Below are positions 37,456-47,137 of a stretch of DNA of 64,000 nt, piece by piece; within the stretch, counting starts at the first letter, position 1, and every line of letters begins with the position of its first letter. The notes beneath the pieces were generated by a model. That model was not told the origin of the DNA. It did no database searches and saw only the letters and a program-made list of their open reading frames with translations. Made by a program: the position numbers and the translations under genes. This DNA comes from Asparagopsis taxiformis (Eukaryota; Rhodophyta; Florideophyceae; Bonnemaisoniales; Bonnemaisoniaceae), in assembly GCA_030407315.1 (NCBI GenBank), contig JALQPE010001999.1, positions 1-64,000 on the forward strand. Direction: 5' to 3'.

Positions 37456-40400
37456 TTAATCCAGCAGATCACTTTCATCAAACGAAATCGTCAGCGCAAA
37501 GTCATTTTCTGCCGGAGCCGCCATCGCTTCACTCTGTGCCATCGGTCGCTGCTGCTGCTGTTGTTGTTGTTGTTGTGCCATCGTCATGGGTCGCGTCACT
37601 AAGACGTGTGCATTCAATGCACCCGCCGCCACCGCTGCATTCACTTGTTGACCATGCAACCCTGCATTGGCTGCCATGGCACCCGGTCTGGCCAACAGTT
37701 GTTGCAACAGGTCGCCAGAGAATCTAGCCACATTCTGCGTCGGCGGCAATGAGCCGCTGGGCAGTACCGGCGCTACCGGCGCAGGCATCGGCGGCGCCTT
37801 GGTCGCCGCACCGGGACTCAATCCGCCGCCCGGCAAGAAATTCAACATATTGTTGCCATTGTTATGTACAGCGGCGGCGCCTTGCATTGCACTCACAACG
37901 CCCAGATTCTGCAATGAATGCATGTCGTGCAAGTTTTGCAACACGTTTTGAGCGCTGCCCGTTTGCGCAGCAATGGGCGCGGCGTTTACAGGAACCGCTT
38001 GAGCCATTTGCATCAGCGCCATGCGCTGACTCGTCGTCATAGCTGCTGTACTCGCTTGATTCGATACCGCAGCAAGCGCGGCACTGTAGAAGCCTTGTGA
38101 CGCTGCACTCACATTGCCATGCTCGCCCCTCTTCACAAATGCACCGGGAGACACTCCTACCTCCACATTGGACGCTACTGCCTCGTTTTGCATAGCTTCC
38201 ACTTGCCGCAGTTGCAATCCAATGTCCGCCTTTCCATGAACTTCTCTCTCGTCTTTTCGCGCTTGCACCCTCACTTGCTGCCGCCCATTACTCTTGTGTC
38301 CCGGCGTGAGCCGTACCTGACCACTGTGTACATTGCTACCGCTCTGCTTCACTCGAGTTTGCGGTGAAATTCCGCGCATACCTTGTCGACTCATTTGACT
38401 CGCCAGTTGCTCACCAGCCAGCAGTGGCCCCTTACTCATGTCCGGTACAACTGTTCTCGCCAAATTGGCGCCGTCATCGCGCGCGCGTTGCTGATGAGCC
38501 CCCTGCGCAGCAACCTGTGCCATGACTTGCTGAATACCAAACGGTGCTCCAATCCCTGTGCCAGCTCGTATTCCTTTCATTCGATTCGCCATATTGGGCC
38601 CATTCGCAGCCGCCGCCATGAGCACTGGATCGTACCCTGGAGGTGTAACTGCATTTGCGCGATGCATCCCCATACGATCCGATCCTCTCGAGCTAGTCTG
38701 TCCGGGTGACTGACTCTTGGTGGGCAAGCTCGCACGTGCAACTGATGAAGTTGGGCTCGCCGCCACACTCGGATGCGATCTGGCCTTCATCACGCGCGAT
38801 CCATTACGCGCAGCAAGCTGAGCAGCTGTGTTCATCCCTGCTACTTGTCCAGCGACAACACCACGCGCAGCTGCTGCAGTCGCATAATTGCTCGCGTTCA
38901 CAGGCCGATATGCCTTTTTCTGCGGAGCTGACACACTCGGAAAGTTGGCCGCTGCAGCCGCTGATGCATTGGCCGCACCCGATGCGGCCACAGTACTCGC
39001 AGAAATTTGAGCCGCATTGCGGTTGGCCGCTAATCTCTGAGCTTCTATCGCGCTAGTCACGAGCTTGGTGTTGGGTGTCAAGCTTGGAGACATCCTACCT
39101 GCTACCTTTCTCTGCGCCGCAACAGTTGTTTTGGCTTGAATTGGTGCGCTGGTTGGCACATTTGAATTGGTCACAGGACGCTGTTTAGTTGGACGTTGCT
39201 TCTTCGCCACTTGATTTGAATTTCCAGTACTTGTTGTAGGACCTGCTACTTTCTTAGCTCGCGGACCCACCGAATTAAATCTCTGTGCTGTGCCATTAGC
39301 AGCAGGACGATTCTTAGCAGGCAAATCTGATGCAGTGTTTGCGAGAGGTATCTTGATCGTGCTTGCACTTCGCGGATCGGTTTCAAATGTTCCCACAGGC
39401 GCGACAAAACTTTGGCCATGAAAAATCGCACCAGATTTTGCCAATGGAGGCGGTGGAATATCCATCAAATTGAGACTAGAGTTTGTCAATTCCTTTGATG
39501 AATGTCCACGCAACCATAGCAACGATGCGGCTAGAGATGGTACTGGAGTGTGCGCATTGGTCGCTTTGTCCGATTCCGTTCGCGATTTGGCGGTCCCGAC
39601 TTGCACAGCACTTTGCGTGGGCGAATCGCGCGGCGAATTAAACTTGCGCTTTGGCGCACGCGGCAGCGCGACAGGCATTGATATTTGCATGAGCCTCGCC
39701 CATGGGACTTTGCAGCCCCACGCGGCAGCATCATTGTAGATACGCAGTTCATGTTTTGCAGAATCTGGTAGAGAAGACGACGGGTGCATACCCATAGTGG
39801 CGGCGGCTGAAAGGGCCTTTCTTTCAATATTTACATTTTTCTTACGCTGACTGCAAGTTTCAGATGGCGGCGGCAGAGCCACACGACGGCGCTTATTGGA
39901 GGAGCCTCGCGGGACGTAGCACGGCGCCAACGAGGTAAGCGAGCTGTGCCAGTCGTCTTCTTCTTCGGCGAGATGCGGCGGCATGTGCAGTTTAGGCAGA
40001 TTGGGCGATTGCGGATGCGCATTATCGGATGGTGCAGGCTGAGCGGGGTCAAGTTTGGCGAGCTGTGTCTTGTGCGAAATGTACGGCGAGGTGAGGAGTT
40101 GGGCGTCGGATGGATGCAATTTGTCGAGGTGCGCCGAACGCTTGTCGGAATGCGCTGCGCATAATGCCATGTGGTGCAGGAATCTGGAGAGTAGCACGGG
40201 TCTCATGCAGGTTGAACACTGGAGGAGATTGGAGTCGAATGGGCGCGACTGAGACGAGGTGCGAAATGCGGTGGGCCGAGCGGTGTGCACCTGGAATATG
40301 TCGGCCATTGTTGCGTCGACACCAACGGAACCGGCGGCTCTGGAGAGAGCGAGTTGCGTTTTTGTGCAGTCATGCTCGGCTACCTGGTGGGTGAGCGACT

Positions 40401-40701
40401 GGTGAAATGCGTCGAGTACGGTAGCGGTGGACGGAGCGGCCCAGTCGGAAGAGGACTGGAACACGGAACGACGCTGCGGTGGCGAGGGCGAATGCTTTCT
40501 GCGACGAATTCGCAACGGGCGCAGGTCGTCTGCAGACAGGGCTTTGGGGACGTGTCGAATGAGTGTGGAAAGGTCGAGTGAGTCGTCTGCTGTTGCCATT
40601 TTTTTCTTCGAGGCAGGCGCGTGCACGGGCGAGCGGGCGGACAAGGTCAGGGTCGGTAGCAACTGCGCACAGTGACGAATTGGTGCCAACGCCAGCGGCA
40701 T
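37456..40701 (-). CDS. Ataxin-7/SGF-like zinc finger protein with polyQ
   Basis: One frame encodes 1,081 residues. A single short zinc finger stands at residues 162-181 (CSTCMRPVLLSRFLHHMALC), of the kind found in SAGA deubiquitinase-module subunits Sgf11 and Sgf73/ataxin-7. A basic patch follows (GSSNKRRRVALPPP). Most of the rest is Ala/Ser/Gln/Met-rich and disordered. Near the C-terminus are nine glutamines (encoded at 37549-37575 as five CAA and four CAG codons) and an acidic end, LTISFDESDLLD, like an activation motif. A role as chromatin or transcription cofactor is inferred. I cannot show an SCA7 domain, so subunit identity is open. An alternative start is the ATG at 40599 (MATADDSLDL), which would remove 34 presequence-like residues. 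Confidence 0.65.
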   Translation of the reverse strand: MPLALAPIRHCAQLLPTLTLSARSPVHAPASKKKMATADDSLDLSTLIRHVPKALSADDLRPLRIRRRKHSPSPPQRRSVFQSSSDWAAPSTATVLDAFHQSLTHQVAEHDCTKTQLALSRAAGSVGVDATMADIFQVHTARPTAFRTSSQSRPFDSNLLQCSTCMRPVLLSRFLHHMALCAAHSDKRSAHLDKLHPSDAQLLTSPYISHKTQLAKLDPAQPAPSDNAHPQSPNLPKLHMPPHLAEEEDDWHSSLTSLAPCYVPRGSSNKRRRVALPPPSETCSQRKKNVNIERKALSAAATMGMHPSSSLPDSAKHELRIYNDAAAWGCKVPWARLMQISMPVALPRAPKRKFNSPRDSPTQSAVQVGTAKSRTESDKATNAHTPVPSLAASLLWLRGHSSKELTNSSLNLMDIPPPPLAKSGAIFHGQSFVAPVGTFETDPRSASTIKIPLANTASDLPAKNRPAANGTAQRFNSVGPRAKKVAGPTTSTGNSNQVAKKQRPTKQRPVTNSNVPTSAPIQAKTTVAAQRKVAGRMSPSLTPNTKLVTSAIEAQRLAANRNAAQISASTVAASGAANASAAAAANFPSVSAPQKKAYRPVNASNYATAAAARGVVAGQVAGMNTAAQLAARNGSRVMKARSHPSVAASPTSSVARASLPTKSQSPGQTSSRGSDRMGMHRANAVTPPGYDPVLMAAAANGPNMANRMKGIRAGTGIGAPFGIQQVMAQVAAQGAHQQRARDDGANLARTVVPDMSKGPLLAGEQLASQMSRQGMRGISPQTRVKQSGSNVHSGQVRLTPGHKSNGRQQVRVQARKDEREVHGKADIGLQLRQVEAMQNEAVASNVEVGVSPGAFVKRGEHGNVSAASQGFYSAALAAVSNQASTAAMTTSQRMALMQMAQAVPVNAAPIAAQTGSAQNVLQNLHDMHSLQNLGVVSAMQGAAAVHNNGNNMLNFLPGGGLSPGAATKAPPMPAPVAPVLPSGSLPPTQNVARFSGDLLQQLLARPGAMAANAGLHGQQVNAAVAAGALNAHVLVTRPMTMAQQQQQQQQQRPMAQSEAMAAPAENDFALTISFDESDLLD
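37549..37575 (-). repeat. PolyQ-encoding CAG/CAA tract
   Basis: Nine consecutive glutamine codons on the minus strand, five CAA then four CAG, within the ataxin-7/SGF-like gene. Confidence 0.95.
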
Positions 40702-41531
40702 TTGTTGTGAATATATTTGAAAAATTTTCAGAAACTTTTGGGGATTGATTTGATCGGATCCATGACGCGCTCACCTTCACGATGCGATGTAACAAGTTGT
40801 TGGTTGAGTTTCGTTGTCAACATGCAATAAGTTGGCGGTACAAAATGAAGCAGGCGATGAAAAAACACGTGATGGAGACGGGAGCAAATTGGATGGGCCA
40901 GCGCTGCAGCAGGAGTTAAGACGTTTAAGACGGGTGCTGTGAGTGTTGCGCCGCTCGATGGGCGGCGCGCCGTAATTCCACCAGCCACCGACAGCAATGT
41001 GAGCCAACAACAACGGAGCGGGGGACTGCTGAGCAGTGTAGCGTAGTGGCGCTCTGCGCAGCGCTGCGCTGTGCTGTGCTACGCTCAGCAGACCAGCGCT
41101 GCGCTGCGCAGCTTTGCTCTGCTCTGCTCTGCCCTGCCGTAATGTGAGCAGGTCTTACGATCACATACGAGTCACAGGTACTTTAGGTTACCTGTTACAT
41201 TTTCCCGTTATGACAATTGCACGCAGCCTGCGCCGCCCAGTATCATATCGCTAATGTACCACTCAGTTGAGTTCAGCTCATCTCAGCTCAGTGTTACTTC
41301 AACTCCATGTATCTACGCGCATCTTGTGACAATGATTTTAATGTGGAAAACGTCGTCTGCGTATTTCCGTGCCTCTCTACAGAAAATCTATTTTTGAATA
41401 GAACGGAACAGATGTTAGTCTACTTGCTCAAGGGAAACATCCCGCCAAACCCCAGAGTGTTTGAATCAAAATTCTATTCTCTAGATCGCCCGCCCGCTGT
41501 CCATAGAATAATTTCACGTCCCCAAACCTAA
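40702..41531. other. Divergent intergenic region with GC-rich repeats
   Basis: About 830 bp without a supported gene. It holds clustered GCGCTGCGCTG-type repeats (listed separately) and CTCAGCTCAGTT-like repeats near 41265-41292. It must contain promoters for both flanking genes, but no clear TATA box is seen. Confidence 0.45.
41040..41145. repeat. GCTGCGCTG/GCTCTGCTCT simple and inverted repeats
   Basis: Short units CTGCG, CTGTG and CTCTG are reiterated. CTGCGCAGCGCTGCGCTG (from about 41054) and CAGCGCTGCGCTGCGCAG (from about 41094) are nearly reverse complements, so a stem is possible. Confidence 0.7.
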
Positions 41532-42302
41532 ATGTCGGTGTGCAAACTTATTTCAAACCCAAGCCACACCACAGCGCATCCATCAGCCCGCACTGCAACC
41601 ACCCCCAGTCATCCACTCTCAATTTCTCACAACCCACTCACCATGACTATTCTGCAGGACATGTCCCTTCTCGCTTCCAGAGACGGCGAATCCCGTCGAA
41701 ACAGGTCCCAGTCCAAAGCAGACTCCACTGCTGATAACCAAGTTTCAGATCGTTTAATGGACAGACGCGCCGACGATTCCCAAGTCATCGGCTATATCGA
41801 TGCTCCCGTCGTTTCCTCAGACGATCGCTTCGACCCGTCCGCATTGTGTGACACCAACAGCAACTACTTGCGCGACACCCCAGATTCGCTCGCTGTTGAA
41901 ACGTTTGCAACCGCCATTGATGAAATTATCGGCGGAAGGAAAACATCTACAAGAGCACGATCGAGGACAAGGGCCGAGCGTGCCGTCCTCTGCGAGAAAT
42001 GCGGTGCATCTTTTGCGAGCGTGGGCAATCTAAATAGGCACCGTCGCGTTTCGCATCAAGGAGTACGTGTATTTTGCGAATTCAAAGCGTGCAAACAGGT
42101 ATGAGTATTGCGATTTCATTTTCCAATTTGGTGCTCGCCTTTGTTCAACTCTAACAATTTGGATTGGCATGGCATGGCTTGCCGTTCGCTTCGTCTCGAT
42201 TAGTCTTTCAGTCAGGCTGCAGATTTGTCTAGGCATCGCCGAAGGGTTCATCTGTGTAAGTTTGCACCAGAGCGGTCTGGTGAAGAAAGCAAACGCAGCT
42301 AG
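41532..42302 (+). CDS. Two-exon C2H2 zinc finger protein
   Basis: Exon 1 is 41532-42098 and exon 2 is 42204-42302, separated by a 105-nt intron (GTATGAG...ATTAG). The joined protein has 221 residues. Finger 1 is CEKCGASFASVGNLNRHRRVSH (C-x2-C-x12-H-x4-H). Finger 2 is completed only by splicing: CEFKACKQ|SFSQAADLSRHRRVH gives C-x4-C-x12-H-x3-H, which fixes the acceptor at 42203. The N-terminal 150 residues are Ser/Asp-rich. A short basic tail follows. It is probably a DNA-binding regulator. The start could instead be the ATG at 41643 (MTILQDMSLL), which has better context (CACCATGA). A GTAAG inside exon 2 (near 42255) could be another donor, giving a longer protein. Confidence 0.75.
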
Positions 42303-43397
42303 TTGATCGCTACGGTAGCACGGTGGTGAAATGATTTAAGGGTTTCGCCAGAAGAAAATGTCGAATTTAAGCAAGGAGGCTGTGTTCAAGTAGGCATGGA
42401 ATGTCGAATTTATCTTTAGTAAAGTGCTTAATAGTACACGAGTACCTTATCCAAAGTCTTGGGACATGGTGTGTGTGAATAGCAGATATATCGAAGGAAG
42501 CAGGTGGTTGGGGTAAAAGGAAACAAGGAAGAGCGTGTTTCCTGCGACAAACAAAGAGCGTCGTCGTATAGACAGGTGTATGGGTGTGGACAGTGACATG
42601 GGAAGATCGGTGGAGCGGAAGAGAACATGTGAGTGATTGGGGCGAGTGGCGCGAGAATTGAAATCAGGTGCTGAATTGCGGACAACAAGTAGTAGCAAGT
42701 TGAAAGTGCAGTGCAGGTGTCGACAATTCAATATTCTAAGGAGCAGAGTGTGGAGTAGGTGGAAAGCGCAAATGCGCAGCGATTTTTTACAAGGGAGACG
42801 TTGAAGCTTGAGCTCACGCTCGCTGGACAGCAAACGAGCTGGACCGCGACGCACCGTGACTTACTACTGATCAAAGTATTATCTGTAATATATATATTGT
42901 ATATACGTGATCCAACCTAATTTGTGGAATGGATGCAACTACTCTCTCCGATTTGTAATTCTAAATTCGTTTCTATCCAGCTCTCAACCCTCCGATCTCG
43001 AGCATGGTTTTGATCCAATCGTATGGCTCCAAAGACACGTGTCAACAGCCCAATGGACGCCGATAAACGACAGCATGTCCAATGGCAATGCGCATCCGAT
43101 CTGCTGGATGGCCCGCTCAATGTGTTGCCATCGATGCCCTGCCAACTCTTGTATCTCGCTTCCGTCTCGCAGACAGCACGATCGATCTACCTCAGCCGAG
43201 ACCACATCTAACCGGCAAGTCGCACGCAAATCCCCACGTTCGCTCGCTCACTCGCTCGCTCACTCGCCCGACCGCCCCTCGCGATTTTCACACCACCGCC
43301 GCATTCGCACTCGTACGTTACCTACCATTCACGCACCCCACCCTCTCATTGCTCCGATCACTAACCGCACACAAGAACAGCCACAGAGCAATCAATC
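42303..43397. other. Intergenic, no gene seen; SOD leader
   Basis: Nearly 1.1 kb without a supported gene. Contents: an AT-rich TAATATATATATTGTATATACG near 42888-42908, a (CGCTCGCTCACT)-type repeat at 43241-43266, and a C-rich leader just before the superoxide dismutase ATG. Open frames here have random composition. Confidence 0.45.
43241..43266. repeat. CGCTCGCTCACT tandem repeat in SOD leader
   Basis: About two copies of a 12-bp C/T-rich unit lie 130-160 bp before the SOD start codon. Confidence 0.7.
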
Positions 43398-44072
43398 ATG
43401 TCGTTCGCACTCCCCAAGCTGCCCTACGAGTATGACGCCCTCGAGCCATATGTGGACTCCACCACTATGAACATTCACCACACCAAGCACCACCAGACTT
43501 ACGTCACCAACATCAACAAGGTCCTGGACGGCCCACATGGCTCCGCGCTGAAGGGTCTCAGTCTCGCCGCCGTTCAGTCCAACATTCCATCTCTGCCCGC
43601 TGAAATTCGCACCCCTGTTATCAACTCGGGCGGTGGACACTACAATCACGCAATGTTTTGGACGTTGATGGGTCGCCCTGGATCTTGTAATGTAGCCCCC
43701 GTTGGCTCAATCAAGGCCAAGATTGAGGCTGACTTTGGCTCATTTGAAGAGATGAAGAGTCAATTCAACAGTGCCGCTGCTGCCCGATTTGGATCCGGAT
43801 GGGCGTGGTTGTCGGTAGATGCTGATGGAAAGCTCTTCATTTCTTCAACGGCCAATCAGGAGAATCCACTCATGGCTGGTGTTGTCGATAAGCCTGGCGC
43901 ACCTGTGCTTGGACTCGATGTCTGGGAACACGCCTATTACCTCAAGTATCAAAACCGCCGTCCGGAATATATTGCCGCCTTCTGGAATGTCGTTAACTGG
44001 GACCAGGTTGCTGTCAACTATGACAGTGTGTGCGCTGGCAACACTGCTGTCTTCGAAACTCCTTTGGCATAA
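43398..44072 (+). CDS. SOD: Mn/Fe superoxide dismutase
   Basis: The product has 224 residues, starting MSFALPKLPYEYDALEPYVD. Metal ligands are visible: the first His of the HHTKHHQTYV block (His27), the last His of GGGHYNHAMFW, and Asp and His of DVWEHAYYLKYQNRRPEY. GSGWAWLSV and NQENPLM, with Gln in the second-shell position of the latter block, favour the manganese subtype, though Mn and Fe forms are hard to separate by eye. The enzyme dismutates superoxide to oxygen and hydrogen peroxide. There is no presequence, so this copy is probably cytosolic rather than mitochondrial or plastidic. It is an ordinary family length without introns. Confidence 0.95.
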   Translation: MSFALPKLPYEYDALEPYVDSTTMNIHHTKHHQTYVTNINKVLDGPHGSALKGLSLAAVQSNIPSLPAEIRTPVINSGGGHYNHAMFWTLMGRPGSCNVAPVGSIKAKIEADFGSFEEMKSQFNSAAAARFGSGWAWLSVDADGKLFISSTANQENPLMAGVVDKPGAPVLGLDVWEHAYYLKYQNRRPEYIAAFWNVVNWDQVAVNYDSVCAGNTAVFETPLA

Positions 44073-45385
44073 ACTTATGGTTATGTCATGCGTAAACCAC
44101 ACTCGACTTAGATTGCAATGTAAAAGCATTCCTCTTGATTGAACTCTGAAACGGTCATGGGCGAATTTTATTGATCGCTTGCCCATCTCAAGCCGATTGC
44201 TCTGAAGACAGCAATCTCTTGCGATAACAACGCTTGCTCACTTAAATTGTCGCAACACGGCCGCTCAGGTGTGTAAAAATGCTAAACTGCTACTGGGAAC
44301 ACCAAATGCAAGGTGCACTTGCGTTGGCGTAGTGGTTTTGGCAGCCAGTCCAGCGCAGACGGTGCAGGCAAGCTTGCCAACGAAGAACTGCCTCAACGCG
44401 ATTGAGGTGATATTAAACAACAAACAATGGTTTTACGATGGCCACATACATATAGATTGATATATCCATAGCAAGCATTCGGCAGCAATTGTACCTTCAC
44501 GGGCAGTTTATTTTTGTAGACAAGTCTCAACTTGGAGCGAAGCAGGCAGCGTGACGTACTGTTACTTTTTGATTTCGAAAACCATGAGAAGAGCGCAGTA
44601 ACTGTGAGTGTAGCATGATCTATTCCTGGCGGTGAGTCGAACACATATGTCCTGTTACAGTGCACCAATACTCGTGAGAATCGCGACGCTGTTCGCTTGC
44701 TAGACGGGGAATGATGGCGTGTGACAATTACTGAATGGGGTACGCTGTCCGAGTGAGGGTAAGACGTGGGAGTGAGAAAAAATTACACGGCTTGGAGTTG
44801 ACGGGCGAGCTACTGCGCGCTCAGCAACGCCGCGTTTATGGCGTCAAGCGGAATGGAAAGGAGGAGTCGTTGTGCGGTGTGTTCCTGCGCAGTCACACGC
44901 AATAATTATATACGGTTTGGAATTCAATCTGTCCAACTGCAGAAATTGAATCCAACCCATGACGTTAGCATTTGGAAATGCTTGTTGCTCGCCAACTTGA
45001 ACAAACGCCTTTGTTGTCTCGGGAGCTCAGCGAGTCGCTGTGTCGAGTCTAGTTCCCAAAAGGGACAATCCGCTTGATACATCTTGTTGTACTTGACATA
45101 CTTGCTTAGGGAATTCCATTGCAGCACATGTTACTAAGCCACGTTTTGTAAAGGGTACGTTACACCATCTTCCAGCTGTAAATAGAGCACTAGAACTGTA
45201 CTCGCCTTCTTCGTTGCCAAACATCACTTTTCATAGACCGACCTGCATCATCACAGCAGCTATTCTGCTTCATGACTTGCGTGACAACAACAATCCTCTT
45301 GAGACCTGTCCGCAACCCAGGCCTCTCTCATCCTGCTAGTTGTGTAAAATCCAGTCATTCTACCAGCCGACCAAATCCAACTCCG
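44073..45385. other. 1.3-kb gap between convergent genes
   Basis: No coding region, RNA gene or clear repeat is recognised. Small frames on both strands have no protein-like motifs. This is the longest gene-free stretch within the gene island and is not explained. Confidence 0.45.
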
Positions 45386-46672
45386 TTACTCATATGCGTC
45401 CTCTTCCTCCGAACCGCCACCGCTACCCTTCTGAGCCAGAGCAAAGTACGCCTTGTACTCCTCCTCTGTCATGTGCTGCTCTGCCATTTCATCAGAAACT
45501 TCAGACAGTTTGTATTTCTTCCCAGCCACTGAAACCATCACATCGTCATTACCAGAATCATCAATTTTCTCGCTCGATCCTGTTGTAGTTGCCTTTTTGG
45601 CCCTACTCGCCGTCTTGGCCGCTTTGACTTTGCCATTAGTAGCTGCGTCCCCTCCACCTCCGCCGATCTCCTGCAGATATCGCTCATAATACATTTTCTC
45701 ATCCTCCTCAGCGAAGAAACTAGCAGCAGTACCAGTCTTGGAGTTGAGCACGTTTTGTCCACCCTGCTCGTCAACCCAATCATCCTCAGCATCGTCGCCG
45801 TTAGATGTCTCCTTAAACCATGACGGTTTCTCTGGGATGAACGCATCGTCCACTTGCTCTTTCGGACTCAGTCTATCAATTCCAGGAATTGGATCAGCAG
45901 CTTCAGGTTTAGGATTGAGCTGCGCTGCTTGCTCATTGGTAAGGCCTTCTTCATCCACAGCTTCGCCATGGATGCCCACTGTTTCTGGAACGATTTCGCC
46001 CCACGTTTCTTCGTCGGCGCCATGCAGCGGGTGTGGAGGGATGTCCATCTTGGAGCATTCAGCAGCTCTCGTTCGCAGTTCGCGCAGTTCATCATCTAGC
46101 TTTTGACGAATGCGCTCAGTTTCCTTAATCTGTTCACTATTGTCTTCTTCTTCAATGATTCCACCGCAGGGGAAGGGTCTTCGATCCGGTCGGACGCCCA
46201 TTTTAGTACATTGAAACTCGTTGGTGTCAGTCATTTCAGAGAGAATTTCAAGCAGCGCATATTCTGTACGACATCGATTACATTTGTACTTTTGTTGCGC
46301 CAGTTCGTTGCTTCGCTTAGCTTCTACTTCTTTAGAAATGACGTGGACGCGATACGAGAATGCATCGACGACTTCCGACAGCGGGACATACCAGAACTCG
46401 GTATTAACAGTACGAGAAGGCCTGCGATCATCTTTGAAGTTGATGCGCTTCTGCTGACGCTTTTCGTTTTGCATAAGTCGGGCCTGCACCATTCGAATGA
46501 GAATTTGTCGCAGTTCTTTAGGTTGCATCTTCAAGCGTCGAGCCAAGTCATGATGTGCACAGTAATTATTTGATCGCAGAACGGCATCCATTATGACGAC
46601 AAAGTCTGGTGTATGAAAGGCTCGTACGACCATTCTCGCAAACTCGACAACTTCTCGCGGTACTTCAGCCAT
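45386..46672 (-). CDS. TFA1: Transcription factor IIE alpha subunit
   Basis: The product has 428 residues starting MAEVPREVVEFARMVVRAFH. A winged-helix domain spans about 10-110 (DAVLRSNNYCAHHDLARRLKMQPKELRQIL). The zinc ribbon follows: YKCNRCRTEYALLEI, then FQC and FPCGG. The first knuckle is the usual C-x2-C, but the second is C-x13-C where the family normally has C-x2-C, so a loop of about 11 residues is inserted. The C-terminal half is acidic with helices and ends in SGGGSEEEDAYE. TFIIE-alpha joins the RNA polymerase II preinitiation complex and recruits and stimulates TFIIH. It is divergent from the uL5 gene. Confidence 0.92.
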   Translation of the reverse strand: MAEVPREVVEFARMVVRAFHTPDFVVIMDAVLRSNNYCAHHDLARRLKMQPKELRQILIRMVQARLMQNEKRQQKRINFKDDRRPSRTVNTEFWYVPLSEVVDAFSYRVHVISKEVEAKRSNELAQQKYKCNRCRTEYALLEILSEMTDTNEFQCTKMGVRPDRRPFPCGGIIEEEDNSEQIKETERIRQKLDDELRELRTRAAECSKMDIPPHPLHGADEETWGEIVPETVGIHGEAVDEEGLTNEQAAQLNPKPEAADPIPGIDRLSPKEQVDDAFIPEKPSWFKETSNGDDAEDDWVDEQGGQNVLNSKTGTAASFFAEEDEKMYYERYLQEIGGGGGDAATNGKVKAAKTASRAKKATTTGSSEKIDDSGNDDVMVSVAGKKYKLSEVSDEMAEQHMTEEEYKAYFALAQKGSGGGSEEEDAYE

Positions 46673-47137
46673 TGTAGCCAACGGATGACAATCTTACGAT
46701 TGAACGATGAGCGGATTAATTTGCATTGCGCTGTTCAACTAGCAGCGCTTACTTAAAACGCAACGCTGGAGCGAGCGGTGAGTCGAGTTGAGGACGAGTT
46801 GCGTCGAGAATTGAATGAGTGCGCTGGACACCATTGCCGATAACAACAAGTAGCCCGGCTACCTGCCATCAAATACAGGAAAACCTGAAAAAAAAGAAAA
46901 AATTTTAACAGGTACACGTGGACATCTGTATTTAGGTCTACACTTGAACGCCGTCGTCGGGCATTCTGGCATTTTTTCGTTTAAAAATTGCAAATATTTT
47001 TGGCGAATCATACTCGAAATAGCGCAGTACTCCGCGCGTTGACCAATCCCTCGAAAGTCTGTCATCTCCTCTTCGATCCTCCTCGTCGGCGAATCAGTCC
47101 AGCTTGGTCAGTCGCGAAACCCCTCTCTATACTCGAA
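46673..47137. promoter_or_regulatory. Divergent promoter, TFIIE-alpha and uL5
   Basis: About 465 bp lies between the two divergent start codons. An AT-rich block (about 46890-47000) with TTTAAAAATTGC near 46979-46990 may hold the core promoter of the ribosomal protein gene. No firm element is identified. Confidence 0.35.

Noticed and set aside
42907..43470. A 187-codon frame before and into SOD
   Set aside because: It overlaps the SOD coding start in a different frame and has random, repeat-driven composition.
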